A DNA stretch of 64,000 nucleotides from NCBI GenBank assembly GCA_015243575.1, contig CP042469.1:3934929-3998928 (forward strand), in the 5' to 3' direction. Position numbers and translations under genes: made by a program. This document shows, piece by piece, positions 1-7,306 of this stretch (the stretch's first letter is position 1; the number at the start of each line of letters is the position of its first letter). Below the pieces are notes generated by a model. The model ran no database searches. It was given only the letters and a program-made list of their open reading frames with translations, and was not told where the DNA came from. This stretch comes from Clostridiales bacterium (GTDB taxonomy: Bacteria > Bacillota > Clostridia > Peptostreptococcales > Anaerovoracaceae).

Positions 1-316
1 CTCTGAGGAAGTATCCGTCTTTGGGGTACGCTCTTCGGGCGATGGTCAGATGACGATACAATTCCGAATGAGTGCCTTTCGTTGTGAAGTTGAAATTGCG
101 GGACCCGCCCTCAGCATTAAAGCCATAAGCGATCGCAATTGCCTCCAGCAGCGTTGATTTTCCCGTTCCATTTTCTCCAACCAAAAATGTGACCCGACTG
201 GAAAAGTTCAGCGTATCCATTCCTGCCAGATGACGAACTACCGGTAATTTGTTGAGATAGGAATCCTTTTCAACCGGTGAATTCAGCCGGATACTGCTGA
301 TAAAAGTCTGTTCCAT
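1..316 (-). CDS. AAA family ATPase, N-terminal part (cut by window edge)
   Basis: This is the first 105 residues of an ATP-binding protein that runs off the left edge of the window. The start is the ATG at 316-314, preceded by an AAAGGGG ribosome binding site. A Walker A motif, GENGTGKST, follows a beta-strand-like VTFLVG stretch at about residue 40-50, as in the SMC/RecF-like and AAA_23-type ATPases that begin with such a fold. Nothing after residue 105 is visible, so Walker B and any effector domain are unknown. ATP binding is well supported; the biological role is not. It is divergent from the HD-domain gene at 452. Confidence 0.8.
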   Translation of the reverse strand, partial: MEQTFISSIRLNSPVEKDSYLNKLPVVRHLAGMDTLNFSSRVTFLVGENGTGKSTLLEAIAIAYGFNAEGGSRNFNFTTKGTHSELYRHLTIARRAYPKDGYFLR

Positions 317-373
317 CCATAACCCCTTTCTTATCATAGTCCCTTCGTAGATATGCTATTAGTATAACAAATC

Positions 374-401
374 TTGTTCAGTAAAGGGATTGTAATATAA
401 A
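374..401 (+). promoter_or_regulatory. Candidate sigma-A promoter for the HD phosphohydrolase gene
   Basis: TTGTTC (374-379), a 16-bp spacer and TATAAA (396-401) lie about 50 bp before the ATG at 452. The -10 box is good, the -35 is partial and the spacer one base short, so this is a tentative call. Confidence 0.4.
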
Positions 402-451
402 AAAAATTGCAATAAAATGGTACTCAGAAGCTTTAGGAAAGGTGGCCTATT

Positions 452-997
452 ATGAATCAGGACTGCATCATTACGTATTCCAAGGTAAAATTTTCACCGC
501 TGTGTGCAAGAGAAGAGGATATTAAAATTGCGGACATCGCCCACGCACTGTCTCTGATGTGCCGCGCTAATGGACACATCAAACATTTCTATAGTGTGGC
601 CCAGCATTCTTTGAATTGTCTTCAGGAGGCAAAGGCGAGGAGGCTTTCAGAAAAGGTTCAACTGGCCTGCCTGCTCCATGATGCAAGTGAAGCCTATCTT
701 TCTGATATTACCCGTCCTGTGAAGAGGAGCCTGCCTCAGTACAAAGAATATGAGGCAGTTCTGCAGTCGCTGATCTACAGCAGGTTTGGTTTGGCGGATT
801 TGAGTGAGAAAGACCATGAAGCAGTCTGCTCTATTGATGATGGGATACTTTTCGAGGAACTTTTGTACTTAATGGACGAGGAGATCTTTGACCAGAGACC
901 GGGTTTGGTGAGTCTGCCCGATCTGGAGCTGCGTGAATTTGCTGCGGTTGAGCAGGCCTTTCTGAAGGAGTTCGAGGTTCGATTTCAACCGAGATGA
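452..997 (+). CDS. HD-domain phosphohydrolase (YfbR-like)
   Basis: A 181-residue protein of the HD metal-dependent phosphohydrolase superfamily. The metal-binding pattern can be followed: His52 (in AQHS), His76-Asp77 (in LLHDASEAYL) and a late acidic pair in SIDDGILFEE around residue 128. The arrangement H...HD(A/M)SEAY...D is that of the 5'-deoxynucleotidase YfbR-like group, which removes phosphate from deoxynucleoside monophosphates, but residues that fix substrate choice cannot be judged by eye. A GGAAAGG ribosome binding site stands 8 bases before the ATG. It is a single gene, convergent with the acetolactate synthase gene. Confidence 0.8.
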   Translation: MNQDCIITYSKVKFSPLCAREEDIKIADIAHALSLMCRANGHIKHFYSVAQHSLNCLQEAKARRLSEKVQLACLLHDASEAYLSDITRPVKRSLPQYKEYEAVLQSLIYSRFGLADLSEKDHEAVCSIDDGILFEELLYLMDEEIFDQRPGLVSLPDLELREFAAVEQAFLKEFEVRFQPR

Positions 998-1016
998 GAA
1001 TTGCAGTGACGGAACA

Positions 1017-2696
1017 TTAAATGTCCGGGTTGTTATAGATCTGCTGAAGGTGTTTGGTTAGTTTGACATTTTCGCCGTAATCAACGGCGCAATCGATGAT
1101 CGCAGGTACCTTCTGGAGAAATGCATTTTCCAGAATAGGGATGAGGTCGTCGGCCCTGCTGACCCGATAACCTCTGCAGTTCATGGCCTCAGCCAACCTG
1201 ACAAAGTCAGGATTGGTAAAGGCAACATGGTGGTTTTCTCCATACTGATCCATCTGCTTCCACTTGATCAAGCCGTAGGCAGAATCGTGAAAGATCAATA
1301 CAACAAAATTGAGTCCCAGACGAACTGCGGTTTCAAGCTCCTGGGAATTCATCATAAATCCGCCGTCACCTGTGACGGTAAGAATCCTTTTTTCGGAATA
1401 AAGCAGCTTGGCTGCCACTGCTCCCGGTATACCGATTCCCATCGATGCGAATCCATTGGAAATCATGCAGGTGTTAGGGCGGTAACAGCTGTAGAGGCGG
1501 CCGATCCACATCTTGTGTGCCCCCACATCAGAGATTAGAATATCGTCTTCACTCAGGATCTTTCTCACATCTCTCAGAATTCTCTGGGGCTTCATGGGAA
1601 AGGCACTATCGGCTTCACAGCACTTTTGTTCCTCTAGAAACATTTCCTTGATTTTCAGAGCATACTCCGGCTCGGCCGTTCGGGTAGTCCTTCTTAAAAT
1701 ACTAAAAAGTGATTCCGCTATGTCCCCAACCACCTCTACGGTGCATTGATAGCATTTGTTGGTATGGGCAGGCTGCCTTCCAATATGGATAATTCTTTTA
1801 TCGCCCATATCGTTCCATGAGGTTGGTGCAAATTCCACAAGATCATAGCCCACGGCTACAACCAGGTCTGCGTCCTCCAGAATCTTATTGGCATAATCCT
1901 TTTGCGGGATTCCGATCGTCATCATCGCGTAGCGGCTGTGTGCAGATATGACACCCTTTGCCATCATGGTATTGATAACAGGCAGTTTCAGTCCCTCTGC
2001 AAATTGAGTCAGTGCCTCCGATGCGCCTGCTCTTGCTACGCCGCTGCCTGCCAGAACCACCGGACTTTGAGCACGAAAAATTTCAGCTGCTGCAATTTCC
2101 ACACTGAGCATGTTCGCGTACTCTTTAAAATTTGCGGCAGCTTTAGACAAAGGGAGTTCCTGGGGCGGAACTTTCATCTTTGCAACGTTAACCGGCAGCT
2201 CGATGTGCGTTGCTCCCGGCCGCTCACTTTCCGCATATTTAAATGAGATACGAACGATTTCACCAATTGTTTCCGGTTTTACTACCAGCTTGGTCTTCTT
2301 GGTAATCGGCTCAAACATTTTGCTCAAGTCGAGAAGCTGATGGGAGGTGATATGCATCTTATCGGTGCTGACTTGTCCTGTAATTGCCACAAGGGGAGCA
2401 CCATCACCTTGTGCATCAGCAACTCCGGTGACCAAGTTTGTCGCGCCAGGACCCAGGGTTGATAAACAAACACCTGCCCTTCCAGTAAGCCTGCCATACA
2501 TATCCGCCATAAAAGCGGCACCTTGTTCGTGGCGGGTGGTTATAAATTTGATCGAAGAGTTCTTTAAGGCCTGCATCAGTCCAAGATTCTCTTCTCCTGG
2601 TATGCCGAAAATATATTCAACTCCCTCTGCCTCGAGGCATTTTACCATCAACTCTGCTGCACTGGGAAAATTGTTGTCCAGATTGATAACGTACAC
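1017..2696 (-). CDS. Acetolactate synthase large subunit-like, ThDP-dependent (catabolic AlsS type)
   Basis: A 559-residue thiamine-diphosphate enzyme that would join two pyruvates to 2-acetolactate in the cytoplasm. Three domains are visible: the N-terminal pyrimidine-binding domain with the catalytic Glu in TTRHEQGAAFMADMYGR, a central domain, and the C-terminal PP domain with the ThDP motif GDGGFMMNSQELETA ending in DSAYGLIKWKQ. That last motif and the lack of a small regulatory subunit next door fit the catabolic AlsS/pH 6 type rather than the biosynthetic IlvB. The first in-frame start is a GTG at 2696 with GGAAGGGA almost touching it, so the true start may be a few codons inside. Other pyruvate-oxidase-like family members remain possible. 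Confidence 0.8.
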   Translation of the reverse strand: MYVINLDNNFPSAAELMVKCLEAEGVEYIFGIPGEENLGLMQALKNSSIKFITTRHEQGAAFMADMYGRLTGRAGVCLSTLGPGATNLVTGVADAQGDGAPLVAITGQVSTDKMHITSHQLLDLSKMFEPITKKTKLVVKPETIGEIVRISFKYAESERPGATHIELPVNVAKMKVPPQELPLSKAAANFKEYANMLSVEIAAAEIFRAQSPVVLAGSGVARAGASEALTQFAEGLKLPVINTMMAKGVISAHSRYAMMTIGIPQKDYANKILEDADLVVAVGYDLVEFAPTSWNDMGDKRIIHIGRQPAHTNKCYQCTVEVVGDIAESLFSILRRTTRTAEPEYALKIKEMFLEEQKCCEADSAFPMKPQRILRDVRKILSEDDILISDVGAHKMWIGRLYSCYRPNTCMISNGFASMGIGIPGAVAAKLLYSEKRILTVTGDGGFMMNSQELETAVRLGLNFVVLIFHDSAYGLIKWKQMDQYGENHHVAFTNPDFVRLAEAMNCRGYRVSRADDLIPILENAFLQKVPAIIDCAVDYGENVKLTKHLQQIYNNPDI

Positions 2697-2740
2697 TCCC
2701 TTCCTTGAATCATAGCAATGAATATAGAAAATCCAGCAAA

Positions 2741-3001
2741 TTAAATCAGCTGGTCTGCATTTTTCTTCTGTTCGGGGGTGTCTCGTATCTTCATCAATTC
2801 TGTATCAATCAAATCCTGAGAACGGTCAATGAGTTCGTAGAGCATTTTGAACTGGTTCTGTGCAGTGTCATATAAATACTGCTCTCTGGGGGACAGGCCG
2901 CTTTCCGGTATTGTGGCATAAAAATCATCCAGCTGCTGATTCACCCGCTCTTTATATTTATAAAACCATGCTTTCCTTTGAAATAAATTCTCTTTCCGCA
3001 T
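2741..3001 (-). CDS. Small charged hypothetical protein (86 aa)
   Basis: I do not recognise this 86-residue protein. It is highly charged, has no membrane segment or cysteine, and its middle and C-terminal parts (YLYDTAQNQFKMLYELIDRSQDLIDTELMKIR, given here as motif start YLYDTAQN and end TELMKIR) should form long amphipathic helices, possibly a coiled coil. AAAGGAGCTT stands well placed before the ATG at 3001, so translation is likely. It lies between a GH3 hydrolase and acetolactate synthase on the same strand, 45 bp from each, without an obvious shared function. Confidence 0.6.
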   Translation of the reverse strand: MRKENLFQRKAWFYKYKERVNQQLDDFYATIPESGLSPREQYLYDTAQNQFKMLYELIDRSQDLIDTELMKIRDTPEQKKNADQLI

Positions 3002-3048
3002 AATAAGCTCCTTTTACTTCTATTTTCTAATAATAGTATGAGCAAGTA

Positions 3049-4224
3049 TTAGGAGATAATACCTAGATGAAGCTTCCATTCCAGAATTTTGAGGACGGAA
3101 TCATCGATGGTTTTTGCAGGGATCCGCCCTTCCTTTACTGCGCTTAGAACTGCCGGAATCTGGACGTCGAAATGGGTAGATATCAGCAGATTATTACCTG
3201 CTGCAACGGCCAGCTCTGCTGCTTCTTCCACCCCGATGGAATCTTCAATGGCTTTCATAGAAAGGTCATCTGTCATAATGACTCCGGTAAAGTTCAGTTG
3301 CTGCCGGAGGATTTTGTTCACGTTTGGAGAGAGGGAAGCGGGAAGGCTCTCATCCATGGAGGTTACAATAGTATGGGAAACCATAACGCTTTCGGCTCCT
3401 GCCTGGATTCCTGATTGAAATGGGAGAAAATTGCGTGTTAAAAATGACTCATAGCTGCTGTTGTCCACGGCAATGCCCTTATGGGTATCGAGATTACTGC
3501 CATAACCGGGAAAGTGTTTTAAAACAGCGCCTATTTCACTCTCGTTCATTGCCGTCACCACGGTCTTGACATATTGCGCAGTCTCTGCTGCAGACGTTCC
3601 AAAGGTGCGATCATAAATATAATCAGAGGGGTTGTCAGAAACATCGCATACCGGTGCAAGATTGACATTGAATCCCAAGCCCTTTAACAGTGCTGACTTT
3701 TCTTTTGTATCCGAAGTAATTAGGTCAAAACCGCCTTTTGAATAGAGCTCTTGAGGGGACGGAAAGGGCGATTCCCGAAATTCACGATATTTACTTACAC
3801 GAACGATACTTCCCCCTTCTTCATCAACGCCTATGAAAAGACCAATGGAAGAAGCGGATTGATAACTCTGAATGACCGCTGTAAGCGATTCTTTGGTCTG
3901 ACCTTTGATATCTGATCCAAAGAGAATAAAACCTGCCGGATGAAATTGGGCAATGTCAGCAACGGCTGTATCTTTTCTGCAGCGGACAAAAAACATCTGA
4001 CCAACCTTTTCCTCCAGAGTCATTCCTGCCAATATCGTTTGGGCCCGGCCGGCATTGGATGGGGTCTCCTCAGTTCCTTCTCCGCTTTCGGGCTGGTCCT
4101 GCGCACCGCTGCCCGGAGTTTCAGCAGATTTGCTGCCGTTATCAACACATGCGGAAAACGCACATCCCACAAAGAGCAGCAGTGCGATAGGCAGCATCCT
4201 TAAAAATCTCCCCTGCAAAATCAT
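3049..4224 (-). CDS. Lipoprotein beta-N-acetylhexosaminidase-like GH3 glycoside hydrolase
   Basis: A 391-residue glycoside hydrolase family 3 protein of the NagZ-like single-domain kind. It begins with a hydrophobic signal peptide and a lipobox-like FSAC at about residue 25, so it should be tethered to the outer face of the membrane; a Ser/Gly/Glu-rich linker follows. Family motifs are KHFPGYG followed by DTHKG and the nucleophile region IMTDDLSMKAI. NagZ-type enzymes release beta-1,4-linked N-acetylglucosamine from peptidoglycan fragments, which is the likely role here in wall turnover or recycling. The start has GGGGAGG upstream. It sits beside the BlaR1/BlaI genes on the same strand, which may hint at a wall-stress link. 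Confidence 0.85.
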   Translation of the reverse strand: MILQGRFLRMLPIALLLFVGCAFSACVDNGSKSAETPGSGAQDQPESGEGTEETPSNAGRAQTILAGMTLEEKVGQMFFVRCRKDTAVADIAQFHPAGFILFGSDIKGQTKESLTAVIQSYQSASSIGLFIGVDEEGGSIVRVSKYREFRESPFPSPQELYSKGGFDLITSDTKEKSALLKGLGFNVNLAPVCDVSDNPSDYIYDRTFGTSAAETAQYVKTVVTAMNESEIGAVLKHFPGYGSNLDTHKGIAVDNSSYESFLTRNFLPFQSGIQAGAESVMVSHTIVTSMDESLPASLSPNVNKILRQQLNFTGVIMTDDLSMKAIEDSIGVEEAAELAVAAGNNLLISTHFDVQIPAVLSAVKEGRIPAKTIDDSVLKILEWKLHLGIIS

Positions 4225-4276
4225 TTTATCCTCCCCGTCACGGTTCTATATGTGAGCGCTTTTGCACTTTAGGCTG

Positions 4277-6463
4277 TCATTTTAATTTCCAGAGCGTCAT
4301 AATGATCTCTGAGCCATCGGCGGTATTGTCTGCATAGGAAGCCAGCCAAAGTTCATTGTCCATGAGATAGAAACAGTAGTTCGTATTCTTATGATCCCCA
4401 GTAAAAACGTTGTACCTGTACTTCTCTTTATACTTTTTAATGGATATTTTCTGAAATGTAGATTTCTCGAAATCAGCCGTCATTTGCTCTGTGAATTCCG
4501 ACTTGATATAGATCGGGCTTGCAATTTCATAATGATTGTTTTCGTTCGGGTTGTCGATGGAAAATCGTTCTGTCCCTATGATGCATTGCGCTTCTTTCAT
4601 CCTGTTTTCAGCATAGTCTAAGGTGGCTGAGCTCAGGGGAGACAGATAAAGAATCTTATCAAACCGATACGTTGCTTCCGTCCATTGGCTATCTCCAAAA
4701 AAAGGATCTGCCGTTGCAGGCTGGCTCCACCAATCGGCGTCGGGAGCGCCTCCTGTCATGAGACCTTCAACGTACCATCCAAGCGCATCCTTGGACAGCC
4801 AGAGCCAGCGTGGTGAGCTGCCGGTTTCAAAAGCAGAGCTTCCGCCTTCATCAATCGTAAGCTCCAGCTCATAACATGCCTTATTCTGGCGGACATCCTG
4901 TGTTATAACACGGACTTTACTGATCTTTATTGTGTCCCAGATGATCTGGCCGTATGGATCAAGCGGAGCAGATGGGGTTATGGACAGAATCGTTAGGTAA
5001 TTACTTTCCATCAGCGCGCCGCGATACACTTCAAGGGCTTGCTCTGCCGACGGTGCATGGTAGCTGTATCGCTCGTAATCGCTAAGCAGTTCATCCGCTT
5101 TTACCACAACGGTTTTTCCATCTTCCTTTCCAAAAAGAAGGACTTCCTTTTGTTCATAGGTACTTTGGGAGCTGTCCGTTAGCATGTAGATGATTTCTGC
5201 TGTATCACCGTTGACAGTTACCTTATAATCTGTAACCCATGGACTGGAAACGCCAATATTAAAATTCCAGGGTTCGCTTCTTTCCTTTTGTTCTTTGATA
5301 AATTGCTTTTTCATTTCAGCGGACATCATTTCATATCGAGGCTCACCATTGCGGGTTTTCAGGGCCTCGGCCCAGGTTTCCGACATGGTGTAAAGATCCT
5401 GCTGGCTGAAAGAGGTTGCAGCGGGCTGACCTTCCAAAGCAGATTCTGTTTTTGGATCGGTCACTAGGCTGATGGCTGTAATGATAAGCGCAATGATGAG
5501 GCCCACTGCGATCCATACAGGTGGTTTCCGATAGTTCAGTATGTTTTTAATTCGTTTACTTACAGTTTCTTCTCCGAAAGCCAGGGGGCTGCCGCTGAGT
5601 CGGCCTCCCGGTGTCGCAAACGAAAGAAGGGAGCTGCTGTAGGCTTTTTTGATATCCAGGCCCATTCCTCTCAAGACGCTTTCATCACAGGACATTTCCA
5701 TGTCACGTCCCATGAGGCGGTAGCTAATCCATACGAGAGGATTGAACCAGTGAAGACAAAGCGCAAGAAAGGCCAGGGGCTTCAGAAGATAATCAAACCG
5801 CCTGATATGAATGTTTTCGTGCCTTAAAATATATTGCCGTTCCGGGCCGGAGATGCCTGAAGGCAGATAGATGCCGGGGTGAAAAAAGCCGACAACACAG
5901 GGGGATTGAATCAGATCTGATTCAAATATGTTTTCCTCAATCCAAAGAGCAGTGGAAAGCCTGCCTTTCAACTTTGCGTAGGACCAGGCACTGTAGAGGA
6001 GGAGCACAGCAACCCCAGTCAGCCAGAGAATGGTCATAGCAGTGAGGATAGGATGACCCTGCCCAAGCAGGGAATCGATATAGGATTGTTTCTGCGTGCC
6101 TGCCTGTAGATTCTGCAGCAGTACTCCTGCATCATGAATTCTACCGGTAACTTCTTCCGGAGTGCCTGTTCCTGCCGCAGCTGGGGTTCCAAACGGCAAT
6201 GGAGCAACGACCTCCACTGGGGGTGACACCGCAGATGTCCGCCCGATAACACCGGACGGCAGAAAACGCAGGAGACTCATGGATGAGGAAATAGAGGCAG
6301 GGAAGAACAGACGGAAAAAGACAATAGACCACAGACCGTAGGAAAAGACCTTCGGAGCCTTTATGAGCATAAGCCGAAGCAGTAGCACAATCAGAATGAC
6401 AGCGCTGGCTGTAATACTCATATTAAATAGGGTTAGAAATAGCCCGATCAGATTGTGTTCCAT
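4277..6463 (-). CDS. BlaR1/MecR1-type M56 metallopeptidase sensor with extended C-terminus
   Basis: A 728-residue membrane protein of the M56 (BlaR1/MecR1) family. The N-terminal 340 residues carry four or more membrane helices and the zinc site HENIH (HExxH pattern) in a cytosolic loop after LPSGISGPERQYILRH. A last helix (VWIAVGLIIALIITAISLV) leads to an outside region of about 370 residues with repeated Trp/Tyr-rich strands but no visible Ser-x-x-Lys penicillin-binding motif, so it is probably not a beta-lactam sensor. In the family, the protease cleaves the partner BlaI repressor after a signal. It starts right after blaI with an AAGGAGG site, so the two form an operon. Confidence 0.85.
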   Translation of the reverse strand: MEHNLIGLFLTLFNMSITASAVILIVLLLRLMLIKAPKVFSYGLWSIVFFRLFFPASISSSMSLLRFLPSGVIGRTSAVSPPVEVVAPLPFGTPAAAGTGTPEEVTGRIHDAGVLLQNLQAGTQKQSYIDSLLGQGHPILTAMTILWLTGVAVLLLYSAWSYAKLKGRLSTALWIEENIFESDLIQSPCVVGFFHPGIYLPSGISGPERQYILRHENIHIRRFDYLLKPLAFLALCLHWFNPLVWISYRLMGRDMEMSCDESVLRGMGLDIKKAYSSSLLSFATPGGRLSGSPLAFGEETVSKRIKNILNYRKPPVWIAVGLIIALIITAISLVTDPKTESALEGQPAATSFSQQDLYTMSETWAEALKTRNGEPRYEMMSAEMKKQFIKEQKERSEPWNFNIGVSSPWVTDYKVTVNGDTAEIIYMLTDSSQSTYEQKEVLLFGKEDGKTVVVKADELLSDYERYSYHAPSAEQALEVYRGALMESNYLTILSITPSAPLDPYGQIIWDTIKISKVRVITQDVRQNKACYELELTIDEGGSSAFETGSSPRWLWLSKDALGWYVEGLMTGGAPDADWWSQPATADPFFGDSQWTEATYRFDKILYLSPLSSATLDYAENRMKEAQCIIGTERFSIDNPNENNHYEIASPIYIKSEFTEQMTADFEKSTFQKISIKKYKEKYRYNVFTGDHKNTNYCFYLMDNELWLASYADNTADGSEIIMTLWKLK

Positions 6464-6465
6464 CC

Positions 6466-6828
6466 TTAGTCCTCCTTAAAACTGTCGATCAGGCACTTGA
6501 GTTTTTCGGCCTGATCCGGCGGCAGCTTTTTATCGCCCATAAAAGCGGAAATAAACTGGGGGAGTGACCCTCCAAACGTCTTGCTGATGATCTGCTCACT
6601 TTCATATTGTTGAACCTGTTCCTTCTTAACCAAAGAGGAAACGACTGCATTTGTATTTTCGAGAACTCCTCTCTCACAAAGCTTTTTTAAAACAGTGTAG
6701 GTTGTGGATTTCTTCCAGCCCAGACGCTCTTCGCAGAGTCTGACCAGATCCCCAGATCCTAGAGGCTCATATTCCCATACGATATCAGAAAAGCGGTATT
6801 CGCTTTCACACAATTTTAGTTGTTCCAT
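6466..6828 (-). CDS. BlaI/MecI/CopY-family transcriptional repressor
   Basis: A 120-residue winged-helix repressor of the BlaI/MecI family. The DNA-binding domain is recognisable around LGSGDLVRLCEERLGWKKSTTYTVLKKLCERGVLE, whose key part is KSTTYTVLKKL, followed by the short helical dimerisation tail that the partner protease normally cuts. GAAGGAG stands before the ATG. Two inverted repeats at 6852-6869 and 6883-6900 overlap its promoter and leader, the usual autoregulatory layout. The next gene, three bases downstream, is the BlaR1-like sensor, so signal and repressor are co-expressed. Confidence 0.9.
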   Translation of the reverse strand: MEQLKLCESEYRFSDIVWEYEPLGSGDLVRLCEERLGWKKSTTYTVLKKLCERGVLENTNAVVSSLVKKEQVQQYESEQIISKTFGGSLPQFISAFMGDKKLPPDQAEKLKCLIDSFKED

Positions 6829-6851
6829 TTTTAGTGCTCCTTCATCATGCT

Positions 6852-6869
6852 GGTCTATAAAAGTAGACC
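6852..6869. promoter_or_regulatory. BlaI-type operator 1 (downstream of blaI promoter)
   Basis: A perfect inverted repeat, GGTCTA (6852-6857), six-base spacer, TAGACC (6864-6869), between the promoter and the ribosome binding site of the BlaI-like gene. The half site GTCTA/TAGAC resembles the TACA/TGTA-type dyads bound by BlaI/MecI repressors. Its centre is 31 bp, three helical turns, from operator 2. Confidence 0.75.
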
Positions 6870-6882
6870 GGATTTCACGGTA

Positions 6883-6911
6883 AGTCTATCATTGTAGACC
6901 AGACGTGTCAA
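6883..6911 (-). promoter_or_regulatory. blaI promoter overlapped by operator 2
   Basis: Reading leftwards, TTGACA (6911-6906), a 17-bp spacer and TAGACT (6888-6883) form a good sigma-A promoter for the blaI-blaR1 operon. A second dyad, GTCTA (6884-6888), six bases, TAGAC (6895-6899), covers the -10 box and half of the spacer. A repressor bound there would block RNA polymerase directly. Two dyads spaced by three turns suggest cooperative dimer binding. Confidence 0.75.
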
Positions 6912-6990
6912 GCTTTTTTCAAAACCATTCACAGAAAGCAATGATCCTTCATAGCATATACGGTACCGAACAATGAAGGGAGGTATTAGA

Positions 6991-7173
6991 ATGTGTAATT
7001 GCAGACGTAGACGCAGGGCTGTAGAGGAAGTCGAAGCGGCGCGAGACATATGCAGAGAACGGGTAGAATCAGAAACCGAATCCTTATGTAACAGTGACTG
7101 CTTTTTGATCATCTGGAGAGACCGCAATGGCCGGCGCAGATGTAAATGCTGCCGCGGCGGTTGCAGATCCTAG
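6991..7173 (+). CDS. Tiny Cys- and Arg-rich protein (60 aa)
   Basis: An unrecognised 60-residue protein. The ATG at 6991 follows GGGAGG with ideal spacing, which makes it a better start than an in-frame ATG 18 bases upstream. It holds nine cysteines, arranged as MCNC at the start, single Cys in the middle, and RRRCKCCRGGC at the end, and is very rich in arginine. The paired Cys clusters at both ends could hold a metal or an Fe-S/zinc site, or bind nucleic acid. It is followed by a strong terminator at 7223 and stands alone, divergent from blaI. Confidence 0.6.
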   Translation: MCNCRRRRRAVEEVEAARDICRERVESETESLCNSDCFLIIWRDRNGRRRCKCCRGGCRS

Positions 7174-7222
7174 TTCCATGTGTCAGCCACTCGGCGCAAG
7201 ACACTGATTATTACGTTATGGC

Positions 7223-7251
7223 ACGCCCGTCAATTTGACGGGCGTTTTTTT
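7223..7251 (+). terminator. Intrinsic terminator after the Cys/Arg-rich gene
   Basis: An 11-bp perfect stem, ACGCCCGTCAA (7223-7233) with TTGACGGGCGT (7235-7245), followed by a run of seven T. It lies about 50 bp past the stop codon of the small gene and faces the end of the FtsH-like gene. Confidence 0.85.
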
Positions 7252-7306
7252 ATCTAATTAGGAAATATACCAAGGGTTTCCCTAGCGGAGTGGCGTCAGC
7301 ACTTTT

